Below are positions 15,619 through 25,069 of a stretch of DNA of 64,000 nt, piece by piece. The notes below the pieces were generated by a model. That model saw only the letters and a program-made list of their open reading frames with translations. It searched no databases and was not told the origin of the DNA. This DNA comes from Acidobacteriota bacterium (GTDB lineage Bacteria > Acidobacteriota > Thermoanaerobaculia > UBA5066). The position numbers and the translations under genes are program-made. The stretch spans positions 104,501 to 168,500 of the forward strand of contig JADJVE010000008.1 of NCBI GenBank assembly GCA_016716715.1, given 5' to 3'. Each line of letters begins with the position of its first letter. Positions within the stretch are counted from its first letter, which is position 1.

Positions 15619-16869
15619 ATGCCCGGAGGCGTGTCGTCGCCCGTGCGCTCGTTCGCGTCCGTCGGCGGGACGCCGTTCTTCGTGAAGAAGGGCAAGGGCG
15701 CGACGCTCGTCGACGCCGACGGCAACCGGTACGTCGACTGGGTGATGTCCTACGGGCCGCTCGTGTTCGGGCACGCGTACGGGCCGGTCCTCTCGGCCGT
15801 GCGCAAGGCGCTGCCGCGCGGCACGTCCTACGGCGCGCCGACGAAGGCCGAGATCGAGCTGGCCGAGCGCGTCGCGAAGGCCGTGCCCTCGATGGAAAAG
15901 GTTCGCTTCGTCTCTTCGGGTACGGAGGCCGCGATGAGCGCCGTGCGCCTCGCGCGCGCCGCGACCGGCCGCGACCTCGTTCTGAAATTCTCGGGCTGCT
16001 ACCACGGCCACGCGGATTCGTTTCTCGTCTCCGCGGGCTCGGGCCTCGCGACGCTCGGCATCCCGGGCTCGCCGGGAGTGCCGGCGTCCCTCGCGGGAAT
16101 GACCTTGACGGCCCGGTACAACGACCTCGATTCCGTAAAGGCGCTCTTCGCGGCGCATCCCGGCAGGATCGCCGTGATCGCCGTCGAGCCCGTCGCCGCG
16201 AACATGGGCGTCGTCACGCCGGCCGCGGGCTTCCTCGAGGGGCTGCGCGCGATTGCCGACAAGGAAGGGGCACTCCTCCTCTTCGACGAGGTCATCAGCG
16301 GCTTCCGCCTCGCGAAGGGCGGCGCGCAGGAGATCTACGGGATCAAGCCCGACCTCACGTGCCTCGGCAAGATCATCGGCGGAGGCCTGCCCGTCGGCGC
16401 GTACGGCGGCCGGGCGGACCTCATGGCGCAGATCGCGCCGGACGGGCCCGTCTACCAGGCCGGGACGCTCTCCGGGAACCCTCTCGCGATGGCAGCCGGC
16501 AAGGCGATGCTCGACGCGCTCACGCCGGCCGTTTACTGGAAGCTCGAGCGCACGGCGCGCGACCTCGAGCACGGCATGAACGCCGCCGCGAAGAAGGCGG
16601 GCGTCGCGGACAAGGTCGTCCTGAACCGCATCGGCTCGATCCTGACGCCGTTCTTCACGCCGGGTCCCGTGCGCAACTTCGACGACGCGAAGAAGGCCGA
16701 CCTCGGCAAGTTCAGGGTCTGGTACCACGCGATGCTCCGGCAGGGCGTCTTCGTCGCGCCCGCGCAGTTCGAAGCGATGTTCGTCTCGACGGCGCACGGC
16801 CCTAAGGAGGTCGCGAAGACCGTCAAGGCGCACGAGATCGCGCTGAAGGAAGCGTTCGCCGCGGCGTGA
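15619..16869 (+). CDS. hemL: Glutamate-1-semialdehyde 2,1-aminomutase, 5' end disturbed
   Basis: PLP enzyme that converts glutamate-1-semialdehyde to 5-aminolevulinate; K251 in CLGKIIGGGLPVGAYGG binds PLP. The frame is intact from ATG 15619 (MPGGVSSPVRSFASVGGTPFF, 416 residues), but family members normally begin about 12 residues earlier with a SEALFxRAxxLMPGG-type helix. The matching SEALFLRG is present at 15587-15609 in a different frame: one base is missing in the run AGGGG (15605-15609) relative to that reading. No start codon is found in that upstream frame. Either translation starts at 15619 with a shortened helix, or there is a frameshift or sequence error. The dispersed repeat at 15500-15540 lies just upstream. 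Confidence 0.87.
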   Translation: MPGGVSSPVRSFASVGGTPFFVKKGKGATLVDADGNRYVDWVMSYGPLVFGHAYGPVLSAVRKALPRGTSYGAPTKAEIELAERVAKAVPSMEKVRFVSSGTEAAMSAVRLARAATGRDLVLKFSGCYHGHADSFLVSAGSGLATLGIPGSPGVPASLAGMTLTARYNDLDSVKALFAAHPGRIAVIAVEPVAANMGVVTPAAGFLEGLRAIADKEGALLLFDEVISGFRLAKGGAQEIYGIKPDLTCLGKIIGGGLPVGAYGGRADLMAQIAPDGPVYQAGTLSGNPLAMAAGKAMLDALTPAVYWKLERTARDLEHGMNAAAKKAGVADKVVLNRIGSILTPFFTPGPVRNFDDAKKADLGKFRVWYHAMLRQGVFVAPAQFEAMFVSTAHGPKEVAKTVKAHEIALKEAFAAA

Positions 16870-18146
16870 CGCTGCCCGACGCTTTCGAGAGAGCGCGGCG
16901 CGAAGCGCGCGAACGGGACCGCGAGGACCCGCTCGCGCGCTACCGCGCCGAGTTCGTCGTCGCGGACGAGGGTCTCCTCTATCTCGACGGCAACTCCCTC
17001 GGACGTCTCCCGAAGCGGGCGGAGGCGCTCGTCGTGAGGGTCGTGCGCGAGGAGTGGGGCGGACGCCTGATTCGCGGCTGGAACGAGGGCTGGGTGGACG
17101 CGCCGCGCCGCGTCGGCGACAAGCTCGGGCGTCTCCTCGGCGCCTCGCCGGGCGAAGTCGTCGTCGCGGACTCCACGAGCGTCAACCTTTTCAAGCTCGC
17201 GGTCGCGGCGCTGAAGGCGCGCGAGGGCCGCACGGTCATCGTCACGGACGAGCTGAACTTCCCGTCCGACCTCTACGTGCTCGACGGCGTCGCGAAGCTC
17301 CTCGGCGGCGGGCGGCGCGTGACGGTCGTCGCGGCGCGCGACGGCATCTCCGTCGATCCCGCCGACCTCGCGGCGGCGATCGGGCCGGACACGGCCCTCG
17401 TCTCGCTCTCGCACGTCGCGTACCGGAGCGGGTTTCTCCACGACATGAGAGAGGTGACCGAGATCGCGCACCGGGCCGGCGCGCTCGTCCTGTGGGACGT
17501 GAGCCACTCGGCGGGCGTCGTCCCGATCGACCTCGAGGTTTCGGGTGTCGATCTCGCGGTGGGCTGCACGTACAAGCACCTGAACGGCGGTCCCGGCGCC
17601 CCCGCGTTCCTCTACGTGCGCCGCGAGCTGCAGACGTCGCTCGAGAATCCGATTCCGGGCTGGTTCGGGCGCGAGGCGCCGTTCACGTTCGCGCCGGATT
17701 TCGCGCCCGCCGCGGGCGTGGAGCGCTTTCTCGTGGGGACGCCGCCGATCCTCTCCCTCGCGGCCGCGGAGGCCGGCGTCGACCTCGCGCTGGAGGCCGG
17801 CGTCGAGGCCGCGCGCGCGAAGTCCGTCGCGATGGGGAGATTCCTCGAAGGTTGTTGGAGGACGCAGCTCGAATCACTCGGCGTCACGCTGCGTTCTCCT
17901 CGCGAGAGTGAGCGCCGCGGTTCGCACCTTTCCTTCGGCCATCCGGAGGCGCTCGCGATCGACCGTGCACTCATCGCGGAGATGAACGTCATCCCGGACT
18001 TTCGCCCGCCGGACGTGATCCGCTTCGGCTTCGCCCCCCTCTACACCCGCTTCGAAGAGCTCTGCGATGCCGTGGATCGGTTCCGGAGGGTCCTCGACGA
18101 GGGGCTCTGGCGCCGGCACTCGGGCGCGGGCCCCGCCGTCACCTGA
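16866..18146 (+). CDS. kynU: Kynureninase
   Basis: PLP enzyme that hydrolyses kynurenine or 3-hydroxykynurenine to anthranilate or 3-hydroxyanthranilate. The 426-residue protein has YLDGNSLGRLP at the N-terminus, DELNFPSDLYV, the substrate/cofactor region LVLWDVSHSAGVVPIDL and K237 in CTYKHLNGGPG. GTG 16866 overlaps the hemL stop (GTGA), so it is translationally coupled to the heme operon although it belongs to tryptophan catabolism/NAD synthesis. No other kynurenine-pathway gene is in the window. A variant of the AT-rich motif occurs at 17837-17854 and encodes RFLEG. Confidence 0.92.
   Translation: MTLPDAFERARREARERDREDPLARYRAEFVVADEGLLYLDGNSLGRLPKRAEALVVRVVREEWGGRLIRGWNEGWVDAPRRVGDKLGRLLGASPGEVVVADSTSVNLFKLAVAALKAREGRTVIVTDELNFPSDLYVLDGVAKLLGGGRRVTVVAARDGISVDPADLAAAIGPDTALVSLSHVAYRSGFLHDMREVTEIAHRAGALVLWDVSHSAGVVPIDLEVSGVDLAVGCTYKHLNGGPGAPAFLYVRRELQTSLENPIPGWFGREAPFTFAPDFAPAAGVERFLVGTPPILSLAAAEAGVDLALEAGVEAARAKSVAMGRFLEGCWRTQLESLGVTLRSPRESERRGSHLSFGHPEALAIDRALIAEMNVIPDFRPPDVIRFGFAPLYTRFEELCDAVDRFRRVLDEGLWRRHSGAGPAVT
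17837..17854. repeat. Diverged AT-rich motif in kynureninase
   Basis: GGAGATTCCTCGAAGGTTG around 17837-17854 resembles the left arm with several changes and encodes RFLEG. A very weak partner (CACCTTTCCTTCGG) is at 17929-17942. It may be chance. Confidence 0.25.
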
Positions 18147-18149
18147 CGC

Positions 18150-19826
18150 CTATTCGAACCAGCCGACGACGTCGAGGATGACGTGCGCGGTGCCGGTGGG
18201 GAGGCCGTCCACGACGACGTCTCCGGAGGCGCCGAGCGGCATCGTGACGTTGTTCGCGCGGGTCTGGCCGGCCCGGAAGGACACGGTCCCGGTGCCCGTC
18301 GCGGGTGCGCCGCCCGGCACGAGGCGGACCGACCCGGCGGCGGTGGATCCCGTCGCCGTGAGATTTCCGGCGATCGACTTCGCGGTGGCCGGGATGCCGC
18401 AGCGTCCCCGGACGACCCACGAGCGCGCCTGGCCCGCGTAGAGGGTGGGCCCGCCGTACGTCCCGTTCGCGCTCCGCGTGTCGAAGACCCGACAGGGCTG
18501 CACGGTGTGGAAGCTCGTCGCGGGCGGCGGCGTGCCGTAGTCGACCTGGATCGTGAGGGACGACGCGGTCTTCGAGAGCGCGGTGATCGTGAGGGACAGC
18601 TCGGGGTCCGTGAAGGACTTGCCGACGTCGAGCTGGGCGTCGTCGAAGCTGCCGGCGGTCGCGAAGTTCATGTCGAGGAGGTCCGAGCCGCCGGCGCTGC
18701 TCGGCGCGAAGCGGATCAGACCGCCGTTCGCCACGCCGGCCGGGAAACCGGAGTCGAAGCCGGCGCGGCTCCGCCACTCGATCCAGTAGGTGCGGTCGCT
18801 CTTCGTGGTCGGAATGCGCACGGCGTACGCGAACCCGCCGGGCGCCTCGAGCGCGTCGAGCGTGTACGTGACGCTGCCGCCGGGATGGTTGCGGACCGAG
18901 CCGGCCGGGAGCCATCCGAAGGTGTCCTTGAACTGCGCGTTGAAGTGTCCGGCGCGCGAGTTGCCCATCGTGTCGAAGCGGTCGCCGTATTCGCTACGCG
19001 TGCAGCCCGACGGCGCGACCGCCGCGGACGGGCACGTGTACGAGTGGGCGTGATAGACGCCGAAGTTGTGGCCCAGCTCGTGCGCCGCGACGAGCAGGCT
19101 CATCGAGCCGGTGCCGTTGATCCACGACCCGCCGCCGCCGACGTAGCCGAGGCCGTTCCACCCGCACGCGCCGATCCCCGCGAAGACCCAGACGGGGAAG
19201 TTGTAGTTCGACGGGTTGTAGCCGGCCGCGAGCGCCCGGGCGTTCGCCTGGGTCTGGATCGTCCCGGTGTCGCACGTCGTCGGCTTCGGGACGGTGGCCG
19301 TCACGAGGACGACGTCGCCCGTCATCGTGGCGAGCCCGTAGGACGCCTCGGCGTAATAGCGGGCGACGCTCGAGCCGGTGCCGAAGAAGAGGTTCTGGGC
19401 GTTCGTGACGGTCGTGGCCGTCAGCGAAGAGTCGTTCGTGAAGTTCAGGAGCATCACGAGCACGCGCTTGGGGCCGGTCGTCCAGGCGCTCAGCGCCGTC
19501 CGGCCGAGAGCCGTCCGCCCGGGTCCAACGGAATGGATCTCGTCGACTTCGAAGGCGTGGCGCCCGGGCCAGCCCGTGACCGAGACCCGCTCGCCGGTTC
19601 GGTTGGTCGGAGGGATCGCGAACCGCAGGGGCAGGACGTCGCCCTCGTCCGTCTCCAGCTCATAGAGGAGACTCGACTTACCCGCCGCGAACTCGTCAGC
19701 GACGAGGGCCCGGAAGGTGCCCGTGCGGGTGAACTGATCGTCGGATGGCCCCTCGGCGCGAGCCGCCGAAGAGATGGGGAGCAGGGTCGCGAAGAAGAGG
19801 GCGGCGAGGAAGCGGGCGTGCTGCAT
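18150..19826 (-). CDS. Secreted metzincin (M11-like) zinc protease with C-terminal domain
   Basis: A 558-residue exported protein with a signal peptide (MQHARFLAALFFATLLPISSAARA). The zinc site is HELGHNFGVYH at residues 249-259 (HEXXHxxGxxH), followed by a Met-turn candidate DTMGNS, as in gametolysin-like metzincins. Residues about 420-558 form a beta-rich domain starting PCRVFDTR and ending DVVGWF, a module common at the C-terminus of secreted acidobacterial proteins. GGAGG six bases before ATG 19826 supports the start. It is divergent from the cytochrome cluster and tail-to-tail with kynureninase. The natural substrate is unknown. Confidence 0.88.
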   Translation of the reverse strand: MQHARFLAALFFATLLPISSAARAEGPSDDQFTRTGTFRALVADEFAAGKSSLLYELETDEGDVLPLRFAIPPTNRTGERVSVTGWPGRHAFEVDEIHSVGPGRTALGRTALSAWTTGPKRVLVMLLNFTNDSSLTATTVTNAQNLFFGTGSSVARYYAEASYGLATMTGDVVLVTATVPKPTTCDTGTIQTQANARALAAGYNPSNYNFPVWVFAGIGACGWNGLGYVGGGGSWINGTGSMSLLVAAHELGHNFGVYHAHSYTCPSAAVAPSGCTRSEYGDRFDTMGNSRAGHFNAQFKDTFGWLPAGSVRNHPGGSVTYTLDALEAPGGFAYAVRIPTTKSDRTYWIEWRSRAGFDSGFPAGVANGGLIRFAPSSAGGSDLLDMNFATAGSFDDAQLDVGKSFTDPELSLTITALSKTASSLTIQVDYGTPPPATSFHTVQPCRVFDTRSANGTYGGPTLYAGQARSWVVRGRCGIPATAKSIAGNLTATGSTAAGSVRLVPGGAPATGTGTVSFRAGQTRANNVTMPLGASGDVVVDGLPTGTAHVILDVVGWFE

Positions 19827-20072
19827 CGGGACCTCCGGTCGGATACGCCGAGAGGAACGGGGATTCTGTCTCGAAATGATACCCCAAATTGCTACGGGAG
19901 ACGGCGTCTCAGACCCATGCTTGTACTAGTGCGGAATTTGATGCAACTGAATCAAAGCCTTGGGGATGCGCGATTTCATACCCTTCGCTACGGATGCAAA
20001 AGGTCCATTTCTACGCGCTAACCGAACTCACGTTCGTCAACACGCCGATTTCTTTCCGGCAAGGAGGCTGAA
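19827..20072. other. Divergent intergenic region before the cytochrome cluster
   Basis: 246 bases, clearly more AT-rich than the genes on either side, between the protease and the decaheme gene. It must hold both promoters. It contains a perfect six-base dyad (19937-19956) and an AAGGAGG ribosome-binding site for the decaheme gene at 20061-20067. No ORF longer than about 60 codons here looks real. Confidence 0.6.
19937..19956. promoter_or_regulatory. TTTGAT-N8-ATCAAA operator-like dyad
   Basis: TTTGAT (19937-19942) and ATCAAA (19951-19956) are perfect inverted repeats with an eight-base spacer, 117 bases before the decaheme ATG. The half sites equal those of FNR/CRP-type regulators, but FNR boxes have a four-base gap, so another dimeric regulator is more likely. 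It is the best operator candidate for the electron-transfer operon. Confidence 0.4.
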
Positions 20073-22166
20073 ATGTCCATGGTTTCCCGCACGGCCCTCA
20101 CGTTGCTGGCTGGCCTGATCGCGGTTCCGTTCACTCCGGTGAACCGCACGGCCACCAACAACGCGCCCGAACAGCAGGCCGCTCCCGCGGCCTACGCGAC
20201 GACCGCCAAGGAGGCGTACCTCGCCCCCGAAGCGCTCACGTACATCCGTCCCGGGTTCAACATCAAGATCCAGGCCGTGACGAACTTCGGGCCCGGCCAA
20301 AAGCCGGTCGTCGAGCTCTACTTCACCGACGATCTCGGCGGGCCGCTCGACCGCCTCGGCCTCGTGACGCCGGGCACCATCTCGACGCGGTACGTCCCGG
20401 CGCTCTGGAACCCGACGACGAGGCGCTACACGGACTACATCGGCTACAACGCCGACCCCGCGAAGAACGCGAACCCGAGCCGTGACAACACGGGCACGTG
20501 GCAGGAACTCGAGATCGGCCACTACAAGTACACGTTCTTCAACGCCCTCCCCGCGACGATGGACCCGACGAAGCCGCACACGCTCGCCGCGATGGGCGTG
20601 CGCAACACGACCGACATCGTCGGGAAGCCCTACTACGCGGTTCCGAAGTATCTCGACTTCGTCCCGTCCACGAACGCGGCCGCGACGACGTTCAACGCGA
20701 TGACGGTCGCGCGCTGCAACCAGTGCCATGACCCGCTCGCGCTGCACGGCGGCAACTACCGCGACATCAAGACGTGCGTCCTCTGCCACAACCCGAACAA
20801 CATGACGGGCAACATCAGCGCCACGGAATCGCGCGTCCAGTTCGACGGGCAGATCTTCTTCCACGCCCTCCACATGGGCAAGAACGAGCTCGTCGTTCCG
20901 GAACTCACGTATCCGCAGGACGTCCGCTTCTGCACAACCTGCCACGACCCGGCGGCAGCCGGCGGCGCGAGCTGGTACACGTATCCGTCCATCGCGGCCT
21001 GCGGCTCCTGCCACGACGACGTGAACTTCACGACGGGCGCGAACCACACGGCCGGCCCCGCGGCCGACGGCACGTGCGCCACCTGCCACAAGCCGGAAGG
21101 CAGCGCGGATTGGGATGCGGGCATCAAGAACGCCCACGTCGTTCCGATCCAGTCCAAGCAGCTCAAGGGCTACACGGCCCAGATCCTGTCGGTCGCGAAC
21201 GCCGGCCCCGGCAAGAAGATCGCCGTGACCTTCCAGCTCAAGAGCGGCGACGGCTCGTTCGTCGACCCGGGCGTCTACAAGGACACGACAAAGGGCAGCA
21301 TCAGCATCAAGCTCGGCGGCCCGACGACCGACTACACGAACGCCGGCATGGCCGCGGCCGGCCAGCCGTTCAGTGAAGCCGCCCAGACCGCGACGTACAA
21401 CGCGACGAACGGCCAGGCCGTCTACACGTTCACGAACGCCATCCCGGCGGCGGCCAAGGGCTCGTACGTCGTTTCGATCGACACCCGCCGCGCCTACACG
21501 TTGAACCCGGCGCCGAAGAACGGCCCGGCCACGATCAACGAGGGCGCGCCGAACCAGCCGTTCTACTTCGCGGTCACGGGCACGACGGTCGTCCCGCGCC
21601 GCACGTCCGTCGCGCTCTCGAAGTGCAACGTCTGCCACGCGAGGCTCGATAACCTCTTCTCGCACGGCGGCCAGCGCATCGAGACCCAGCACTGCGCCAT
21701 CTGCCACAACCCGAACGCCACCGACATCGGCCGCCGCCCGACGGACGGCTCGGCCAACCCCGGCGAGTCCATCGAGTTCGCGCGCATGATCCACCGGATC
21801 CACACGGGCGCGGAGCTGACGCAGGACTACTCGATCTACGGATTCGGCGGCGCGGCCGCGAACTTCAACGAGGTCACGTACCCCGGCGACCGCCGGAACT
21901 GCCTCGCCTGCCATGTGAACGCCGCCGCGTACTCGCTCCCGCTCCCGAACTCCAACGTCCCGGTCGTCACGGACCGCGATTACTACTCGCCTCGCGGGTC
22001 GACCACGGCCGCCTGCACGGGCTGCCACGACAGCCGCGACGTCCTCGCGCACGCGTACATCAACACGGCGTACTTCCCGAACAACCCCACGGTCCCCGCC
22101 GACGCGTGCGGCACGTGCCACGCCACCGGTGCGGACGCCGGCGTCGACAAGGTTCACGCGCGGTAA
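20073..22166 (+). CDS. OmcA/MtrC-family decaheme c-type cytochrome
   Basis: Likely outer-surface terminal reductase of an extracellular electron transfer conduit. The 697-residue protein has a signal peptide but no lipobox cysteine. Ten CXXCH motifs lie between residues 215 and 683 in two groups of five: CNQCH, CVLCH, CTTCH, CGSCH, CATCH, then CNVCH, CAICH, CLACH, CTGCH, CGTCH. They are preceded (residues 50-200) and split (about 360-510) by beta-rich segments, the MtrC architecture. AAGGAGG lies five bases before the ATG. It heads a same-strand run with an MtrA-like and an MtrB-like gene. Surface attachment without a lipid anchor would have to be through the barrel complex. Confidence 0.88.
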   Translation: MSMVSRTALTLLAGLIAVPFTPVNRTATNNAPEQQAAPAAYATTAKEAYLAPEALTYIRPGFNIKIQAVTNFGPGQKPVVELYFTDDLGGPLDRLGLVTPGTISTRYVPALWNPTTRRYTDYIGYNADPAKNANPSRDNTGTWQELEIGHYKYTFFNALPATMDPTKPHTLAAMGVRNTTDIVGKPYYAVPKYLDFVPSTNAAATTFNAMTVARCNQCHDPLALHGGNYRDIKTCVLCHNPNNMTGNISATESRVQFDGQIFFHALHMGKNELVVPELTYPQDVRFCTTCHDPAAAGGASWYTYPSIAACGSCHDDVNFTTGANHTAGPAADGTCATCHKPEGSADWDAGIKNAHVVPIQSKQLKGYTAQILSVANAGPGKKIAVTFQLKSGDGSFVDPGVYKDTTKGSISIKLGGPTTDYTNAGMAAAGQPFSEAAQTATYNATNGQAVYTFTNAIPAAAKGSYVVSIDTRRAYTLNPAPKNGPATINEGAPNQPFYFAVTGTTVVPRRTSVALSKCNVCHARLDNLFSHGGQRIETQHCAICHNPNATDIGRRPTDGSANPGESIEFARMIHRIHTGAELTQDYSIYGFGGAAANFNEVTYPGDRRNCLACHVNAAAYSLPLPNSNVPVVTDRDYYSPRGSTTAACTGCHDSRDVLAHAYINTAYFPNNPTVPADACGTCHATGADAGVDKVHAR

Positions 22167-22179
22167 ATAAGGAAGGCCT

Positions 22180-23085
22180 GTGAAACACCTCTCGCTCGGA
22201 GTTGCCTTCGCCGCCCTCGCCGCATTCGCGGCGGGGCCGGCGGTGGCCCAGGCGCCGGCCAAGCCGGCGGCGAAGGTGGAGGCCGGGCCCTCGTGCGCCG
22301 ACTGCCACGACGAGGCCAAAATCTTCGCCAGTAATCCCCATTCCCGTGGCTACGCCGCCGCGCACAAGGGCGCGACGGGCAACGCGGTCTGCGAAACGTG
22401 TCACGGCGACGGCAAGAAACACATGGATGCGGGCGGCGACAAGTCGCTCATCAAAACGCTCCATGGCGGCCGCGCCACCGACACGTGCCAGACCTGCCAC
22501 AAGCAGTCCGCGGAGCGCGCGTCCTTCTGGAACAGCGTGCACGCGTCGTCCGAGGCGGTGAATTGCCTCTCCTGCCACTCCGTCCACAAGTCGGGCCAGG
22601 GCCAGAAGGCTCTTCTCAAGTCCGACCCCAACCAGCTCTGCGCGACCTGCCACCAGGACGTCAAGGCCTCGTTCACCGCCATGCCATACGCACACCGTCT
22701 CAAGGACGGCGTCATGTCGTGCGTGAGCTGCCACGATCCTCACGGCCGCCCGGTGAACCACGCCGTGCGACAGACCCGCGCGGGCGAGCCGGGCTGCGTC
22801 TCCTGCCACGCGGAGAAGAAGGGCCCCTTCGTCTATCCCCACGTCACCGGCATCGTCGGCAGCTGCCAGTCGTGCCACCGTCCGCACGGGTCCCCGTACC
22901 CGCACCAGCTGACGAGGGCCACGGTTTACACCCAGTGTCTCGAGTGCCACTCCACGCTCTCGACGGGCACGCTGGGCTCGCAGCCGCCTTCTTTCCACAA
23001 CATCTCGCTGCCGCGCTACCAGAACTGCACGACGTGCCACACGGCCGTCCACGGTTCGCAGCGCGACCCGCAGCTTCTGAAGTAA
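22180..23085 (+). CDS. MtrA/DmsE-like periplasmic decaheme cytochrome
   Basis: A 301-residue exported cytochrome (signal peptide ending AVAQ) with ten CXXCH sites: CADCH, CETCH, CQTCH, CLSCH, CATCH, CVSCH, CVSCH, CQSCH, CLECH, CTTCH. Size and spacing match MtrA, which forms a heme wire inside the MtrB barrel and passes electrons across the outer membrane. The start is GTG 22180, preceded by AAGGAAGG; it lies 13 bases after the outer decaheme gene and 10 before the barrel gene, so the three are one operon. Confidence 0.9.
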   Translation: MKHLSLGVAFAALAAFAAGPAVAQAPAKPAAKVEAGPSCADCHDEAKIFASNPHSRGYAAAHKGATGNAVCETCHGDGKKHMDAGGDKSLIKTLHGGRATDTCQTCHKQSAERASFWNSVHASSEAVNCLSCHSVHKSGQGQKALLKSDPNQLCATCHQDVKASFTAMPYAHRLKDGVMSCVSCHDPHGRPVNHAVRQTRAGEPGCVSCHAEKKGPFVYPHVTGIVGSCQSCHRPHGSPYPHQLTRATVYTQCLECHSTLSTGTLGSQPPSFHNISLPRYQNCTTCHTAVHGSQRDPQLLK

Positions 23086-23095
23086 GGACAGGCCG

Positions 23096-25036
23096 ATGCG
23101 AATTCTCCGCTCCGCCTTCCTCACGGCCGCACTCGCTGCGACGCTCGCTTCCGGCGTTGCCCGCGCCCAGGCGATTCCCTTCGACATCGAGGCCGGCTAT
23201 CGCTTCCTCTCGGTGACCGGAAACGAGGAGATGTACCGCTCGCAGATCAACGACCGCGAGGGATTCCTCATCCGATCGCTCCACATCGGGACCGACGAGA
23301 AGTACGCGGGCTTCCCGCTCACGGACAAGTTCCGGCTCGACGCCGCCGACCTCGGCGCCGGCGGCGCCGGCTTCCTGCGCCTCGACGCCGGCCTTTCCGG
23401 TGTCTACCGGCTCAGGTTCTCGTATCGCAACTCGCAGTACTTCAGCGCCATCCAGGGCTTCGCGAACCCGCTCGGCGCGACGGTCGGCCAGCAGACCTGG
23501 GACCGCACGCGCCAGCAGTTCAACGTCGACCTCGAGGTCCTTCCGGGCAAGGTGATCACGCCGATCGTCGGCTACACCTCCAACACGCTCTCGGGCCCCG
23601 GGTACACGACGTACCACTTCTCGCAGGACGAGTTCCAGCTCTCGCAGAACCTGCGCAGCAACGACCAGGAGTTCCGGGTCGGCGCCGCGTTCAACGCCGG
23701 GCCGGTGTCCGGCGAGGTCATCCAGGGCTGGCGCAAGTACCACGAGACCGAAGACCTCACACTCGCCCCGTTCGCCGCCCCGGGCAACAACACGACGCCG
23801 GTTCTCGGCAAGAACGTCTCGGCCAATTCGCTCACGCGCTCGAGCACGACGGACATCAACGTGCCCGTCACGTCGGCGTTCGTCCGCGGGTTCGCGCTGC
23901 CGAACCTCCAGATTTCCGGCTTCTACGTCCGGTCGAACGCGACCGGCGACGACGGCACGAAGGAAGGCGCCGCGGGCAGCTTCGCCTCGTTCGCCATCTC
24001 GCGGTTCTTCACGGGCTACTCGGCCAACAACACGACGTCGCCGAACAGCCTCACGTGGCGCGCCGGCGGCCGTGCGGAATGGCACGTCCTCTCCGGCCTC
24101 GACCTTTCGGCCGGCTACACGGAGCGCGACCAGACCTGGGACAACCAGGCGCTGATCAACGAGCTGTACACCGGCACGTCGACGTTCACGGGCTTCTCGC
24201 AGGCCGACGTCACGTCCCTCCTCTCGACCCAGACCAACATTGAGCGCAAGGAGAAGCTGCTCGACGTGCAGGCTTCCATGCGCTTCCTCGGGCCGGTTGG
24301 CATCCGACTCGGCTTCTCCCGCATCGACCAGGACCTGACCGTCGTCGAGGATCCGGCGGAGATCGTCGTTCCCGGCAACCAGGGCGGCACGTTCTCCCGC
24401 AGCATCAACCGCTACGAGGGCGCACTCACGTTCTCGATGGCCGGCTTCAACATCATGGGCGAGGCCTCCTTCGACGACGCGAACGCGGCCATTACCCGCG
24501 TGGACTACCTCACGCGGGACCGCGAGCGCATTCGCCTGACCTGGAAGACCTTCGACTGGATTCAGCTGGGCGCGGCCGCGATGTGGCTCGACCAGAAGAA
24601 CGACGACTCGGGCCCGCTCAACTCCTATAGCGCGAGCTCGACCAACTACTCGGTTGACCTCACCCTCAAGCCCCTGAAGGACGTCTGGCTGCGCGGCGCC
24701 TACGGTCAGCTCAAGGCCCAAAGCTCCATCCCGGTCCGGGCGCCTCAGGACTTCACGACGTTCCTCTCCGTGAACGACGAAGACGGCGAGCTGATCGACT
24801 TCGGCGCCGGCTTCAAGTTCAAGCAGTTCGCGGTCGACGGCTTCTGGAGCCGCTTCGACAACACGGGCTCCTACCTGTTCCGGATGTACCGCGGCGGCGC
24901 TCGCGCAGACTGGACCGCGTCGGCGCACGCCGGTCTCGTGGTCGAGTGGACCGTCGATCGGTACCTCGACCTCATGCAGTCGTCGCAGAGCTACCGCGGC
25001 GACCGCCTTGGTGTGTACCTGAGGTGGCGGCCCTGA
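23096..25036 (+). CDS. MtrB/PioB-like outer-membrane beta-barrel
   Basis: A 646-residue protein with a signal peptide (ending ARAQ), no heme motifs, and a long series of alternating amphipathic strands ending in an aromatic-rich terminal strand (GDRLGVYLRWRP), typical of a large porin. Position directly after the MtrA-like gene and the size make it the sheath protein of the porin-cytochrome complex. The N-terminal CXXC pair seen in Shewanella MtrB is absent. Identification rests on context plus barrel character, since barrel sequence is poorly conserved. Confidence 0.83.
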   Translation: MRILRSAFLTAALAATLASGVARAQAIPFDIEAGYRFLSVTGNEEMYRSQINDREGFLIRSLHIGTDEKYAGFPLTDKFRLDAADLGAGGAGFLRLDAGLSGVYRLRFSYRNSQYFSAIQGFANPLGATVGQQTWDRTRQQFNVDLEVLPGKVITPIVGYTSNTLSGPGYTTYHFSQDEFQLSQNLRSNDQEFRVGAAFNAGPVSGEVIQGWRKYHETEDLTLAPFAAPGNNTTPVLGKNVSANSLTRSSTTDINVPVTSAFVRGFALPNLQISGFYVRSNATGDDGTKEGAAGSFASFAISRFFTGYSANNTTSPNSLTWRAGGRAEWHVLSGLDLSAGYTERDQTWDNQALINELYTGTSTFTGFSQADVTSLLSTQTNIERKEKLLDVQASMRFLGPVGIRLGFSRIDQDLTVVEDPAEIVVPGNQGGTFSRSINRYEGALTFSMAGFNIMGEASFDDANAAITRVDYLTRDRERIRLTWKTFDWIQLGAAAMWLDQKNDDSGPLNSYSASSTNYSVDLTLKPLKDVWLRGAYGQLKAQSSIPVRAPQDFTTFLSVNDEDGELIDFGAGFKFKQFAVDGFWSRFDNTGSYLFRMYRGGARADWTASAHAGLVVEWTVDRYLDLMQSSQSYRGDRLGVYLRWRP

Positions 25037-25069
25037 GCGGCGCCCGACTTCGATTGGAAGGAAGGTAAA

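Noticed and set aside
19937..19956. FNR box
   Set aside because: The gap between half sites is eight bases, not four; kept only as an unspecified dyad.
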